Shown here: positions 15,342-24,435 of the stretch, one piece after another
Layout of the letters: every line of letters begins with the position of its first letter
How positions within the stretch are numbered: the first letter of the stretch is position 1
NCBI GenBank assembly: GCA_028285445.1
Contig: JANQPQ010000011.1
Location: 1 to 64,000, forward strand
Source: Cyclobacteriaceae bacterium
Lineage (GTDB): Bacteria; Bacteroidota; Bacteroidia; Cytophagales; Cyclobacteriaceae
DNA: 64,000 bases
Reading direction: 5' to 3'
Notes under the pieces: model-generated
The model's input: the letters and a program-made list of their open reading frames with translations, nothing else
What the model was told of the DNA's origin: nothing
Database searches by the model: none
Translations under genes and position numbers: made by a program

Positions 15342-15551
15342 CCTCCCTCCCCAGATTCGAACTGAGACCTCCCGGTGGCCCGAGATCAGCCTGGCTCCAA
15401 ATGCGCTTCCCTACTTTACTTTTCCAAGCGGTATTTCGGTGCTTCTGCAAAATCTATCCACTTAAAGGCGTGCTCTAAGCGTCATCATCCAGGCTATACA
15501 CGGCGACGTAACCAACTTTTGCCGCAGCACTTCCCTTTATGCTAGAGGGAG
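15342..15551 (-). ncRNA. Split tRNA-like gene: halves about 150 nt apart
   Basis: On the minus strand the 5' half is CTCCCTC, TA, D arm GCAT-AAAGGGAA-GTGC (15551-15527). The 3' half is T arm CTCAG-TTCGAAT-CTGGG followed by acceptor strand GAGGGAG, G, CA (15366-15340). CTCCCTC and GAGGGAG are perfectly complementary. The roughly 150 nt between the D arm and T arm contain no recognisable 7-nt anticodon loop with T33. It could be an intron-containing or insertion-broken tRNA. No group I or II intron core is recognised by eye. Confidence 0.5.
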
Positions 15552-15598
15552 AAGGATTAATACTTCAAAGAACTATGACTTGCCAGGATAAGCTTAAG

Positions 15599-15623
15599 CC
15601 CCTCCATCCAATTGATGGAGGGG
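15599..15623. repeat. Strong inverted repeat at the head of the array
   Basis: CCCCTCCATC, CAATT, GATGGAGGGG: a perfect 10-bp stem without a T tract. It lies between the array and the WYL operator region and could be a 5' hairpin of the array RNA or a protein site. Confidence 0.55.
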
Positions 15624-15682
15624 ACATCCCAAACTCAATCTCCACAAATCATTCGCTATTCAACATTCCAAAGGTTTAACCC

Positions 15683-15718
15683 AAGTGCGCAATCTTTTTG
15701 CGTAGTAAATTTATTTTC
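15683..15718. promoter_or_regulatory. Operator-like site between tRNA-like array and WYL gene
   Basis: Bases 15688-15718 match 13391-13421 before rtcB at 27 of 31 positions, including TCTTTTTGCGTAGTA, and form an imperfect inverted repeat (TGCGCA/TGCGTA, 7-nt spacer). It sits in the divergent intergenic region 34 bp before the WYL start, consistent with autoregulation and control of the leftward array. Confidence 0.6.
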
Positions 15719-15751
15719 ATTTTTTTGTGAAGGATTATGCAATGATGAATT

Positions 15752-16792
15752 ATGCCGGTAAACAGAAATGCACTCATACGTTACAGAACCCTCGATAATT
15801 GCCTTCGCAATAGATATCGAAAATGGACTCTCGAAGATTTGATTGATGCTTGTTCCGAAGCTCTGTATGAATATGAAGGCATCGATAAAGGGGTGAGCAA
15901 AAGAACCGTCCAGATGGATATCCAAATGATGCGCAGTGATAAATTGGGCTACAATGCTCCTATCGAAGTGATCGATAAGAAGTATTACAGCTATGCTGAC
16001 CCTGACTATTCAATAACCAATATCCCATTGACTGACCAGGACCTGGGCAAGCTTACCGAGGTAGTTGGCATTCTGAAGCAATTCAAAGGTTTTACACACT
16101 TCAAAGAATTAGGTGGCATGGTGGAGAGGCTTGAAGACAAAATTCATACTTCAAAAACCAGTACCGCTTCAGTAATTGATTTTGAAAAGAATGAATATTT
16201 GAAGGGACTAGACTACATCGACACGCTGTACCAGGCAGTCATTGCCAAGCAGGCAATTGAGATTTCCTATCAATCATTTCGAGCTCGCCAGCCAAGCACT
16301 GTGATCTTTCATCCTTATTTACTTAAGGAATATAGAAATCGCTGGTTTGTGCTTGGTGCGAAAGAGGCAGGGAAGCCTTTGCTAACGCTGGCTTTGGATC
16401 GAATCCATGCCATTGAAGAATCCCATGAAATATACCTGGAAAACACTTCTCTCGACCCCAACACCTACTACCACGATGTGATTGGAGTTACAGTAAATCA
16501 AGGTGACCGGCCAAGAACGGTGCGACTCTTTGTAGACAATTCCAATGCACCCTATGTAATAACGAAGCCCTTGCACCATACGCAGGAGTTAATTGAAAAA
16601 ACTAGTGACGGAGTTATCATCGAAATTAAAGTTCAGCTCAATTTCGAATTAGAAAGAGAGATACTAGGGTTTGGTGAATCGATGAAAGTCCTATCCCCAC
16701 CCAAGTTGGCCAAGAGGATTCAGGGTAAACTCCATCGGGCAATTGAGCAATATGCCGAAGGCGAGAATAAGGAGGAAACAGCATCCACTTAA
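15752..16792 (+). CDS. WYL-domain helix-turn-helix transcriptional regulator
   Basis: A 346-residue protein. Residues 1-75 form a winged helix domain (ALIRYRTLDNCLRNR, GVSKRTVQMDIQMMR). A WYL domain covers about residues 155-245 (AIEISYQSFR, RWFVLGAKEAG, with WFVL in place of WYL), followed by a WCX-type C-terminal domain (about 250-335). WYL proteins sense nucleic acids or nucleotides in several defence and DNA-damage systems. This gene is divergent from the tRNA-like array, slipin and rtcB. The 31-bp repeated site upstream and before rtcB makes it the best candidate for controller of the module, replacing the sigma54 regulator RtcR known for E. coli rtcBA. Confidence 0.88.
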   Translation: MPVNRNALIRYRTLDNCLRNRYRKWTLEDLIDACSEALYEYEGIDKGVSKRTVQMDIQMMRSDKLGYNAPIEVIDKKYYSYADPDYSITNIPLTDQDLGKLTEVVGILKQFKGFTHFKELGGMVERLEDKIHTSKTSTASVIDFEKNEYLKGLDYIDTLYQAVIAKQAIEISYQSFRARQPSTVIFHPYLLKEYRNRWFVLGAKEAGKPLLTLALDRIHAIEESHEIYLENTSLDPNTYYHDVIGVTVNQGDRPRTVRLFVDNSNAPYVITKPLHHTQELIEKTSDGVIIEIKVQLNFELEREILGFGESMKVLSPPKLAKRIQGKLHRAIEQYAEGENKEETAST

Positions 16793-16852
16793 GGAAAAAC
16801 TATTTCGACCACTGTAATTATTCCCTAGGTTGGTAGCTTAAATGTTCTAGCT

Positions 16853-18847
16853 ATGATCCATCGCAGGTTTTTCCTCACGTCCGTCATCCTATTATTCGCA
16901 GGGAGCGTAATCTCCCAAACACGCGCCTTCCAGCTTGAAGATGTTAACCGATTGGTTGGCATCTCAGGTGTGCAGCTATCTCCGGATGGCAAATCAGTGC
17001 TCTATACTACTTCTACCAGAAATTTAGAAGAAAACCGATATGACCGCACCACTTGGTTAATGGACATAAAGACTAACACTAGTAAGGAGTTTGCAGTGGA
17101 TTTAAGCGGAGCCTCCTCCTTTCAATGGTCACCAAATGGTAGAGAGGTAGCCATGACTGTCAGGGCCGATAATGGCTCCCAGATTTATATTATGGACATC
17201 TCCTCGGGTGAAACCAAGCAAGTAACATCTTCCCCGACTGGTATTCGTCGCTATATCTGGTCTCCTGATGGCAATAGCTTTGCATTTATAGCCAATGAAG
17301 AAAGGCCCAAGCTCAGCGATAACTCGCACAACAACGCGTTGCGCTTAGGAAACAATGATTACCTCCTGAGCCGGGCGCCAGCGCCAGCGTCAGTTTGGAT
17401 CATAAGTAAATCCGGTGGCGAGGCTAAGAAAGTATTACCAGAAGGTATGACAGTTGGCACCGGGCTCAGCTTATCGTCACTGGCATGGTCGCCTGATGGT
17501 AGCTTGATAGCTTGTACCGTTTATCCTTCTCCCTATTCTGGGGATTCAGACTTAGGCAGGAACTACTTACTAGAATTAGCTACTGGCAAAGCTACACCAG
17601 CCACCAGCCATGGGAAGCTCGAAACATCACCACGATTTACTGCCGATGGCAAGGGATTGTTATTCAGCTATCCCCGGGACGGAGTACCGGCCAATCAAAG
17701 AGAACTGCACGTTCTTGACCTTTCATCAAAGTCGGTGACCAATATCTCCAAGTCGTTGGATCGTACAGTTTATGGGTCTCTACCAGTTAAGGATGGTATG
17801 GTTATAACGGGCGTTGATGATCACCAATCGGGACTATGGTTGCTTAAGGGTAGCAAGTTTACCAAAATTGATAAAGGAGAGCATGACAATATCTCAAGCC
17901 TTAGTATGAATAAAGACGGCAACATGGCTTTTGTAGGTTCGGCAGCAGGATTGGCACCAGAACTCTATTTCAGGTCATCAGTAAAATCCAAGCCGGTTAA
18001 ACTCACCAATGCAAATGAGTTCGTCAACCAACTTACATTGGGAAAAAGGGAAGCTATCACTTGGGAAAGCAATGACGACCTTCGACCCAATGGAATTGTT
18101 ACTTACCCACCAAACTTTGAAGATTCCAAAAAGTACCCACTAGTGCTTTTGGTACATGGAGGTCCTACGAGTTCATCAGGTGTTGGCTGGAATCAGGTTG
18201 CGCAGGCTATGGCTTCAAAGGGTTGGATCGTTTTTCAACCTAACTATAGGGGAAGCAACAACTTAGGCAATGCGTTTCAGAGCGCCATTGCCAATGATCC
18301 CAGCGAAGGACCAGGCCATGATGTGATTGCCGGGGTGCAGGAGTTAAAGAAACGACCCTACATTGATAGCAACAAGATTGCTGTTTCTGGCTGGTCATAC
18401 GGGGGCTGGATGACCTCATGGTTGATTGGTCGCTACCCAGAGGAATGGGCGGCAGCAGTTGCTGGTGCTGCCCCGGTAGATTTCACCGACATGTACAGCC
18501 TCAGCGACCTCAATCGTATGCGTAGACATTCCATCACTGACTCTCCTTACAAAGGAGAAAACTTACAGTGGGCAATTGACAATTCCCCATTAAGCAATCT
18601 TTCCAAAATCAAAGCTCCTACTCTTATCATGTCGAAAACCGGAGATTACCGTGTGAGCATTACAGGCTCTTATAAACTCTATGGAGCCTTAAGGGATAAT
18701 AACATCCCAGTTGACTTCATTGGTTATCCTGGGCCTGGTCACTTCCCAGGAGATCCTGTGCGCTACATGGATGTTTACACGCGGTGGATAGGTTGGTTAG
18801 AAAAGTATATTGGCAGCACCGTTGAAATAGAAGGCCTTAGCCGCTAG
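16853..18847 (+). CDS. Exported S9-family prolyl oligopeptidase-like peptidase
   Basis: A 664-residue protein with a signal peptide (MIHRRFFLTSVILLFAGSVIS). Residues about 30-400 are a beta-propeller with TolB-like repeats (SPDGKSVLYTTS, SPNGREVAMTV, SPDGNSFAFIA). The C-terminal alpha/beta hydrolase domain has the nucleophile in GWSYGGWMTS (near 513), Asp in SKTGDYRV (near 596) and His in PGPGHFPG (near 628). It is probably periplasmic or secreted and cuts peptides, as in dipeptidyl or acylaminoacyl peptidases. It starts 60 bp after the WYL gene but appears functionally unrelated. Confidence 0.9.
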   Translation: MIHRRFFLTSVILLFAGSVISQTRAFQLEDVNRLVGISGVQLSPDGKSVLYTTSTRNLEENRYDRTTWLMDIKTNTSKEFAVDLSGASSFQWSPNGREVAMTVRADNGSQIYIMDISSGETKQVTSSPTGIRRYIWSPDGNSFAFIANEERPKLSDNSHNNALRLGNNDYLLSRAPAPASVWIISKSGGEAKKVLPEGMTVGTGLSLSSLAWSPDGSLIACTVYPSPYSGDSDLGRNYLLELATGKATPATSHGKLETSPRFTADGKGLLFSYPRDGVPANQRELHVLDLSSKSVTNISKSLDRTVYGSLPVKDGMVITGVDDHQSGLWLLKGSKFTKIDKGEHDNISSLSMNKDGNMAFVGSAAGLAPELYFRSSVKSKPVKLTNANEFVNQLTLGKREAITWESNDDLRPNGIVTYPPNFEDSKKYPLVLLVHGGPTSSSGVGWNQVAQAMASKGWIVFQPNYRGSNNLGNAFQSAIANDPSEGPGHDVIAGVQELKKRPYIDSNKIAVSGWSYGGWMTSWLIGRYPEEWAAAVAGAAPVDFTDMYSLSDLNRMRRHSITDSPYKGENLQWAIDNSPLSNLSKIKAPTLIMSKTGDYRVSITGSYKLYGALRDNNIPVDFIGYPGPGHFPGDPVRYMDVYTRWIGWLEKYIGSTVEIEGLSR

Positions 18848-18950
18848 GGAGTGTTTGCTTGAAACCAGCTCATAATCGTCTTCATATTATTTCATAAATC
18901 GATAACGGTGGTTAGGTCTTTCAGATAGAGCTATTTGTTATCTTTAACAT

Positions 18951-20060
18951 ATGTCAAAGATTTATGATGAAATTGGCGTTAAGCCCATTATCAATGCCTC
19001 AGGCTCAATGACGGAACTGGGTGGCAGCCTCATGTCCGCTGAGGTAATGAAGTCTATGGAAGAAGCTAGCCGTGACTATGTACATCTACCTACCTTGAGG
19101 AGTAAGGTTGAGGCAAAATTCTCTGAATGGCTGAATGTGCCCGCAGTCCATATCTGCTCCGGAGCATCAGCAGGCATCAGCCTTGCAGCTGCTGCGGCCA
19201 TTACCCGGTCAGATCAGGAGAAAGTAAAATTGGTGCCCGCAAACCAAGATTCAAAAAACCTTTTCCTTGTTCCTGATGCACACCGCAACAGATTTGACCA
19301 TGCCGTACACACTGCTGGGGGAGAGATTAGGGAGTTCACTAACGATATTAATCATCTTCAAGAGCTACTTGACGATGAAAGAGTTGTTGCTGTTTACTAT
19401 ACCCTGAGCTGGTTCTGCTCAGGTGAAACTGTCTCATTAAATGACGCGGCAGAACTGGCGCATCAATATGGTAAGGCTGTTATTGTTGATGCAGCCGCGC
19501 AACTACCGCCTTTGGAAAATTTTCAAGAACATCTAAAAACTGGAGCGGATGCCGTTATTTTTTCAGGCGGAAAAACCATTAATGGGCCGCAGACAACCGG
19601 GTTGGTAGTTGGAAACGCTGAATTTATTGCCGCTGTTCGCGAAAACAATTTTCCCAATATCGAAACTGTAGGCCGGCCTATGAAGGTATCGAAAGAAGAT
19701 ATAGCAGGTTTGTATACAGCGGTGAAGTCCTACCTGGCACGAGATCATGACAGAGATCAAACGGTTTGGAACGAGCAGTTGGATTTCGTCTCAAATCAAC
19801 TCGGAAACCATTCGCATCTACAAATTGAGAAACTCTATCCGGCAGGACCCGGATACCAGGTGCCCTATTTGAAAATTAGTTGGCAGGGTAAACCGGACTG
19901 CGATGAAGTGTTAGCCACCTTACAAAGAAATGAGACTCCTATCTACGTAAGACAAGAATGGAATGCGGCATCTGATAAATCTATATTGATTTACGCACAT
20001 ACCCTTAAGCCCGGTGATGAAAAAAAGATTGCACCAGCCCTGCAAGCGGTTTTTGAGTGA
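18951..20060 (+). CDS. SelA-like PLP-dependent enzyme (DgaE/ammonia-lyase type)
   Basis: A 369-residue fold type I PLP enzyme. It begins IYDEIGVKPIINASGSMTELGG, a signature of the SelA-like/D-glucosaminate ammonia-lyase group, then HICSGASAGISLAAAAA (phosphate region), VIVDAAAQLPP (cofactor Asp) and FSGGKTINGPQTTG with the Schiff-base Lys near residue 206. True selenocysteine synthase is longer (about 460 residues) and needs selD, selB and tRNA-Sec, none of which is seen here. An amino-acid or sugar-acid lyase is more likely. It has no signal peptide. The substrate is unknown. Confidence 0.82.
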   Translation: MSKIYDEIGVKPIINASGSMTELGGSLMSAEVMKSMEEASRDYVHLPTLRSKVEAKFSEWLNVPAVHICSGASAGISLAAAAAITRSDQEKVKLVPANQDSKNLFLVPDAHRNRFDHAVHTAGGEIREFTNDINHLQELLDDERVVAVYYTLSWFCSGETVSLNDAAELAHQYGKAVIVDAAAQLPPLENFQEHLKTGADAVIFSGGKTINGPQTTGLVVGNAEFIAAVRENNFPNIETVGRPMKVSKEDIAGLYTAVKSYLARDHDRDQTVWNEQLDFVSNQLGNHSHLQIEKLYPAGPGYQVPYLKISWQGKPDCDEVLATLQRNETPIYVRQEWNAASDKSILIYAHTLKPGDEKKIAPALQAVFE

Positions 20061-20064
20061 ACAA

Positions 20065-22434
20065 CTATTTTGAAATATCTTCGAACCTGGTATTAATAAT
20101 TGGGTAATCTCGCCAGGAACTGAAATCGAAGTGCCACCATTCGTATCGGTAAACCGTAAAACCTTGCATATTCATTGCCTTTTTCAAAAGAGCTCGATGC
20201 CATCTTTGCAAGGAAGTGCCTCCGACATAGAAAGGGTAACTTCGCTCCGTAAATTCATCGTAACCACCAACCATTTCAATTACCGCTCCGGTTTCTAAAT
20301 CATAAAGCGTAAGATCAACTGCGCAACCTCGGTTGTGTCGAGATCCATTAGCGGGGTTGGCAACGAATATCTTCTTGTCTTCTGGTGTGGCATCGTAGAA
20401 CATCTTTGTTACATACCAAGGTCGGTAGGCATCATGAATCAGTAGCCCGTAGCCTTGTTCCTTCAGCCAGGTATTTGCCCTCACCAAGGCCTCCGCAGCA
20501 GGCCGCTGCATAAACGCCTTAGGTTGAGTGTAAAACTCAGCACTCATAAAATTGTTGGTAGATGCGTATCGGATATCCAGCTTGATAGTTGGATCTAGTG
20601 TAACAAGTTCAACCAAGTCAGGACTGAGCTTTTCACCTTCCTCGGGCGGACTGGCCGCTAAGGCTTTTTCCCGCAATACCTCAACTGGTTCAATAGGATC
20701 AATGCGGAAAGTTTCACCTGCCGCCAGTGCAGCTCTTTTAGGAAAAACTACACTGCCCGGAATCTCAACATGGCTAATGTGGCCAAGATCATCCTTAACG
20801 AACCTTAATATTTCCCCATGATAGAGACCCCCTTGAGTTGGGAAAGCAAAATCTGTTTCACTGAGCTCTGTTAGTTCATAGTCAAAGAACCACTCAATGA
20901 GGGTCCTTAATTTGCCATCCTTTTCATAAATGAACAACACATTGTGGTCCCATCCATACTCACCAATTAAAGAGGAATAATTGGCTGGTGAAGGCTCAGG
21001 TTTGGTGACTTCCACCGGTTGCAAAGTGCGTTCACCTATAATTATGTTGCCGTTATCAAAGGAGAATATAGGCCCGGACCTTAGTCGGCCATCAGCAATA
21101 AATTCGTTGCCATCTGTTCGTATCGGGGAACTAACTCCATCTCGTTCCATCATCAATACGCCACTTCGGGCTTCGATTAGTACCGAGCCCTTCTCGTCAG
21201 CGTAGGTTCCAGCCAACTCCAACCACCTCTCTTCAGGTACTGATGTTAACTCCTGGTAGTTTGGCAACTCATTGTTATCTTCTTGGGCCAACATCAAATC
21301 CAGTGCGTAGTTTGCAATACGGTTGGTTATGGTATTGGCCCCATCTGCCGTCGCTACTACCGCCACTCCTAGCTTTTCCTCCGGAATCGCCACCAGCTGA
21401 GTAGCAAATCCATAGATAGCACCTCCATGACCTACTACTTTACGGCCGCCTCGCTCATTTAAGCTAAAACCTATACCAAAATTTCTACCACCTACCTGCT
21501 GGAATTGAGGTTCCCACATCTGCTTCAATGTCTCACTTGCTAATATTCGTCCGTTCTCTCCTTCACCATCTTTAAATAAGAACTTCATGAATGTACCGAG
21601 GTCTGTTATAGTGGCGTACATACTACCAGCTGGCGCCATTCCCAATTCAAAATTGGGAGCTACGAAAGATCGTTCATCATAAGACCACATCTCTCCTTCC
21701 GCCAGCTTACCTAACCATTTTTCCTCTGCCGTAAAAGCGGAACTCACCAACCCCATAGGAACAATAATTTCTTCCTTTAAATAGTCTGTAAATGGTCTAT
21801 TTTGGGTTTTCTCCAATACATATCCGACAACAGCAATTCCTGCATTTGAGTACTTCACTTTGGCTTCAGGCTCATAGATTAAATCAGTACCATTAAGGCT
21901 GGTGATTGTCGCAGAAAGTGAAGGTTCTTCCATATCGAAATAATGCCCTACTCTAGGTTCCCGAATAAGGCCGCTGCGATGAGACATCAATTGCCGTAGG
22001 GTGATCTCTTTGCCGGTGGCGTTATTAGGTAGAAAGTCAGGGATGTAAGTTGAAACTGGAGCATCAAGATCGATCTCTCCCCTTTCAACAAGTTGCATAA
22101 CGGCAATATCAGTAAAGAGCTTGGAGACGGATCCAATCTTGTATACTGTTTCCAAATCGTTATCAATATTACCATTGAGATCTCGGTGACCGTAAGCTTG
22201 TGCCCAAACTATTTCTTGGTCATCAACTAAAACAACAGCAAACCCTGGCAATGATTTTTGTTTGGACTCCAACCTTATTGCGCGATCTAATTTTTCTACT
22301 ACCTCCACATATTCTTGAGGGGGTGCAGTTTGGTGCTCGTTGAGATTTTCTTTGGGCTGGCTACAAGCTAATAGGAGCACCAATCCAAAAAGGATGGTGC
22401 TGGTAGTGCTTAATGGCTTATACATATTATTCAT
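20065..22434 (-). CDS. Fusion of class C beta-lactamase-like serine hydrolase and VanX-type D-Ala-D-Ala dipeptidase
   Basis: A 789-residue lipoprotein (lipobox LLLAC near residue 24). Residues about 45-400 are a beta-lactamase/PBP-like domain with SVSK (near 104), YSN in VKYSNAG (near 195) and HGG in VVGHGGAIYG (near 335). A linker of about 180 residues with small beta repeats follows. Residues about 615-789 are an M15D dipeptidase: DIRYAS, GSRHNRGCAVDLTL (zinc His and Asp) and YEWWHFDF (catalytic Glu and zinc His). Both domains act on D-Ala-D-Ala-type peptides, so the fusion suggests peptidoglycan peptide recycling or detoxification in the periplasm. The start overlaps the end of the upstream amidase gene by 4 bp. 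Confidence 0.88.
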   Translation of the reverse strand: MNNMYKPLSTTSTILFGLVLLLACSQPKENLNEHQTAPPQEYVEVVEKLDRAIRLESKQKSLPGFAVVLVDDQEIVWAQAYGHRDLNGNIDNDLETVYKIGSVSKLFTDIAVMQLVERGEIDLDAPVSTYIPDFLPNNATGKEITLRQLMSHRSGLIREPRVGHYFDMEEPSLSATITSLNGTDLIYEPEAKVKYSNAGIAVVGYVLEKTQNRPFTDYLKEEIIVPMGLVSSAFTAEEKWLGKLAEGEMWSYDERSFVAPNFELGMAPAGSMYATITDLGTFMKFLFKDGEGENGRILASETLKQMWEPQFQQVGGRNFGIGFSLNERGGRKVVGHGGAIYGFATQLVAIPEEKLGVAVVATADGANTITNRIANYALDLMLAQEDNNELPNYQELTSVPEERWLELAGTYADEKGSVLIEARSGVLMMERDGVSSPIRTDGNEFIADGRLRSGPIFSFDNGNIIIGERTLQPVEVTKPEPSPANYSSLIGEYGWDHNVLFIYEKDGKLRTLIEWFFDYELTELSETDFAFPTQGGLYHGEILRFVKDDLGHISHVEIPGSVVFPKRAALAAGETFRIDPIEPVEVLREKALAASPPEEGEKLSPDLVELVTLDPTIKLDIRYASTNNFMSAEFYTQPKAFMQRPAAEALVRANTWLKEQGYGLLIHDAYRPWYVTKMFYDATPEDKKIFVANPANGSRHNRGCAVDLTLYDLETGAVIEMVGGYDEFTERSYPFYVGGTSLQRWHRALLKKAMNMQGFTVYRYEWWHFDFSSWRDYPIINTRFEDISK

Positions 22435-24089
22435 TCTTGAGTATTAGAAAACATTGGTGGATGGGCCTCATCGAAGTCAGTGGATTTTTGGAAAAGATAT
22501 GCGGCCTCTAGTAGCTTACCTTCGCCAAACAAGTTGCCAACTAACACGAATGCCGTAGGGTGGCCATCCTCATCAAAGCCATCAGGCACTGCTATGGCAG
22601 GATGCCCCGTTAAATTGGTAGTTAGTGAAAGCTGGCCACTTCTAACAGGTGCTACCAGAAAATCATAGTCTTTTATCAGTTCATGAAAGGCTTCTATAAG
22701 AATCTTACGGTGCCGATTGGCCTGCAAGTATTCTACCGCTGGAATAAACCTCGATTGCCTTAGGGAATTGGCCCTGGAACTACCTTGTTGCTGTACCAGG
22801 GTCCTATCATGATGTTTCAGTACTAGCGTATCAAAGAAGGAGCCGGCTTCCGCTCGAAGAATTATATCAAAAACGGAAAAAGGGTGATCTGTAATCATTT
22901 CGACAGGTTCAAGCTCTGCGCCAAGTTCCCGCAGCTTATCGAGGGTGCTTTCCTGATTAGAGGATACATCACTACTATCGTTTTCGAACAACTCTTCAAA
23001 ATAGCCAATCCTGTAACCACTTAAGTCAGCTGGCTCCTCAAAACTAAGTGCGAAATCATGCAAAGTCCTGTCGTGGTCATCCTCCCCTTTGATAGCACTT
23101 AAGATTAATGCGCAGTCCAGAGCATCCCTGGCCATCGGCCCTACTTTGTCCATCGTCCAGGATAAAGCCATAACCCCGTGCCTGCTCACGGCGCCATAAG
23201 TTGGTCTCAATCCAGTGATTCCACACCTGATTGATGGAGACAAAATTGAGCCCCAGGTTTCGGTGCCAATAGCAAAAGCAACCAGGCCTGCTCCAACAGC
23301 TGACCCCGGGCCGGCAGAGGAACCACTAGCACCTTGCTCCAGGTTCCAGGGGTTTTTAGTTTTGCCCCCGTACCAAACATCTCCGCGTGCTAAAGCCCCC
23401 GACGTCAACTTGGCAACCAAAACGGCGCCGGCCTCTTCCAACTTCTTTACCACAGTGCCCTTTTCATCTATAATCTGATCCTTATAAGGATAAGCTCCCC
23501 AGGTGGTAGGGTAATCCGGCACGGCTATAAGATCCTTAAGCCCATAAGGGATACCATGCAAGTATCCCCTGTCAATTCCCTCGGCTAATTCTCTATCGGC
23601 CTTTCTGGCTTGTCTCATGGCCAGATCCTCTGTTATGGTTATTACAGCCTCCAATGTGTCGCCGAAAGTCTTTAATCTATCCAGGTAGATTTGAGTCAGT
23701 TTCTCGGAAGTCAGACTACCATCCCTTAGTAATTTGGCCAAACTGTGTATTGGCAAGAAAGCAATCTCAGTATCACTACCAGGTGTTTTAACATTTGTCG
23801 ATTCAAAAAATATTCGATCCGGACCCGACTCCGGCAATTGGAAGTTATCAGGTAAGGGGTCAAACCAAAGGGCTGGTGCTACGTCATATGGTACAGGGTA
23901 CTTTCGAAGAGAATCAATACCCTGTCTATTTCGGCTAAGATAATTCAACATGGTATCCACCTCGGCGTTGCTGAATTCTAACCCCACTAATTTCTGACTT
24001 GATTTAATATCTTCCGTATCAAAAAACTCGTTTTTGCGAACGGTGGTACATGATAAGAGTAGCACTAGTATTATGCTGATAAGGCGCAT
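22431..24089 (-). CDS. Amidase-signature lipoprotein
   Basis: A 552-residue protein with a lipoprotein signal (MRLISIILVLLLSC). The amidase signature is complete: the Lys in IPYGLKDLIA (near 183) and the Ser-cisSer-Ser region GASGSSAGPGSAV (near 258), with GTETWGSILSPS downstream. It hydrolyses an amide substrate in the periplasm. The stop overlaps the ATG of the beta-lactamase/VanX fusion (ATGA), so the two are translationally coupled and probably process related peptides. The substrate cannot be named. Confidence 0.87.
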   Translation of the reverse strand: MRLISIILVLLLSCTTVRKNEFFDTEDIKSSQKLVGLEFSNAEVDTMLNYLSRNRQGIDSLRKYPVPYDVAPALWFDPLPDNFQLPESGPDRIFFESTNVKTPGSDTEIAFLPIHSLAKLLRDGSLTSEKLTQIYLDRLKTFGDTLEAVITITEDLAMRQARKADRELAEGIDRGYLHGIPYGLKDLIAVPDYPTTWGAYPYKDQIIDEKGTVVKKLEEAGAVLVAKLTSGALARGDVWYGGKTKNPWNLEQGASGSSAGPGSAVGAGLVAFAIGTETWGSILSPSIRCGITGLRPTYGAVSRHGVMALSWTMDKVGPMARDALDCALILSAIKGEDDHDRTLHDFALSFEEPADLSGYRIGYFEELFENDSSDVSSNQESTLDKLRELGAELEPVEMITDHPFSVFDIILRAEAGSFFDTLVLKHHDRTLVQQQGSSRANSLRQSRFIPAVEYLQANRHRKILIEAFHELIKDYDFLVAPVRSGQLSLTTNLTGHPAIAVPDGFDEDGHPTAFVLVGNLFGEGKLLEAAYLFQKSTDFDEAHPPMFSNTQE

Positions 24090-24435
24090 AGTGATGATTA
24101 GGTTGCGAGCCTAATATACCAATTCCGACTGGGCGATAAAATGTTGAAAATTCAGATGGCGGAGTAAAATTGTGAGGTCAACTGGCAATGCAGGCTACCG
24201 CGAAAGCGCTTGTCCACGATTTGTCACTTCTCCCCAACTACTTTTAAGGCCTTGTTTGGGTTACTTTTGATCATAAAATCCCATTTATCTCGGTAAATAG
24301 GGCTATTTTTCGGATGATATAATACCACCAATACCCCTATTTTTTAGTAATTTTCAAACTTATTCTAACTAGGATGCAAAAAGTGTCGAATATTGGAGAT
24401 TTGGGTTCTCCTCTCGGCCAAGTCTGACTAGACCC
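24090..24435. other. 346-bp divergent intergenic region
   Basis: It separates the leftward amidase operon from the giant T9SS cargo gene. A TACTTTTG at 24262-24269 resembles the Bacteroidota -7 element (TAnnTTTG) but has no good TTTG partner, so it is only a weak promoter candidate. No repeat, RNA or ORF is convincing. Confidence 0.4.

Noticed and set aside
14820-15620. A tmRNA hidden in the permuted array
   Set aside because: A tmRNA would need an Ala acceptor with G3-U70 and a tag reading frame ending in Ala residues. Neither is present, and the permuted unit has an Asn anticodon.
18951-20060. Selenocysteine synthase selA
   Set aside because: It is about 90 residues shorter than SelA and no sel genes or tRNA-Sec are seen.
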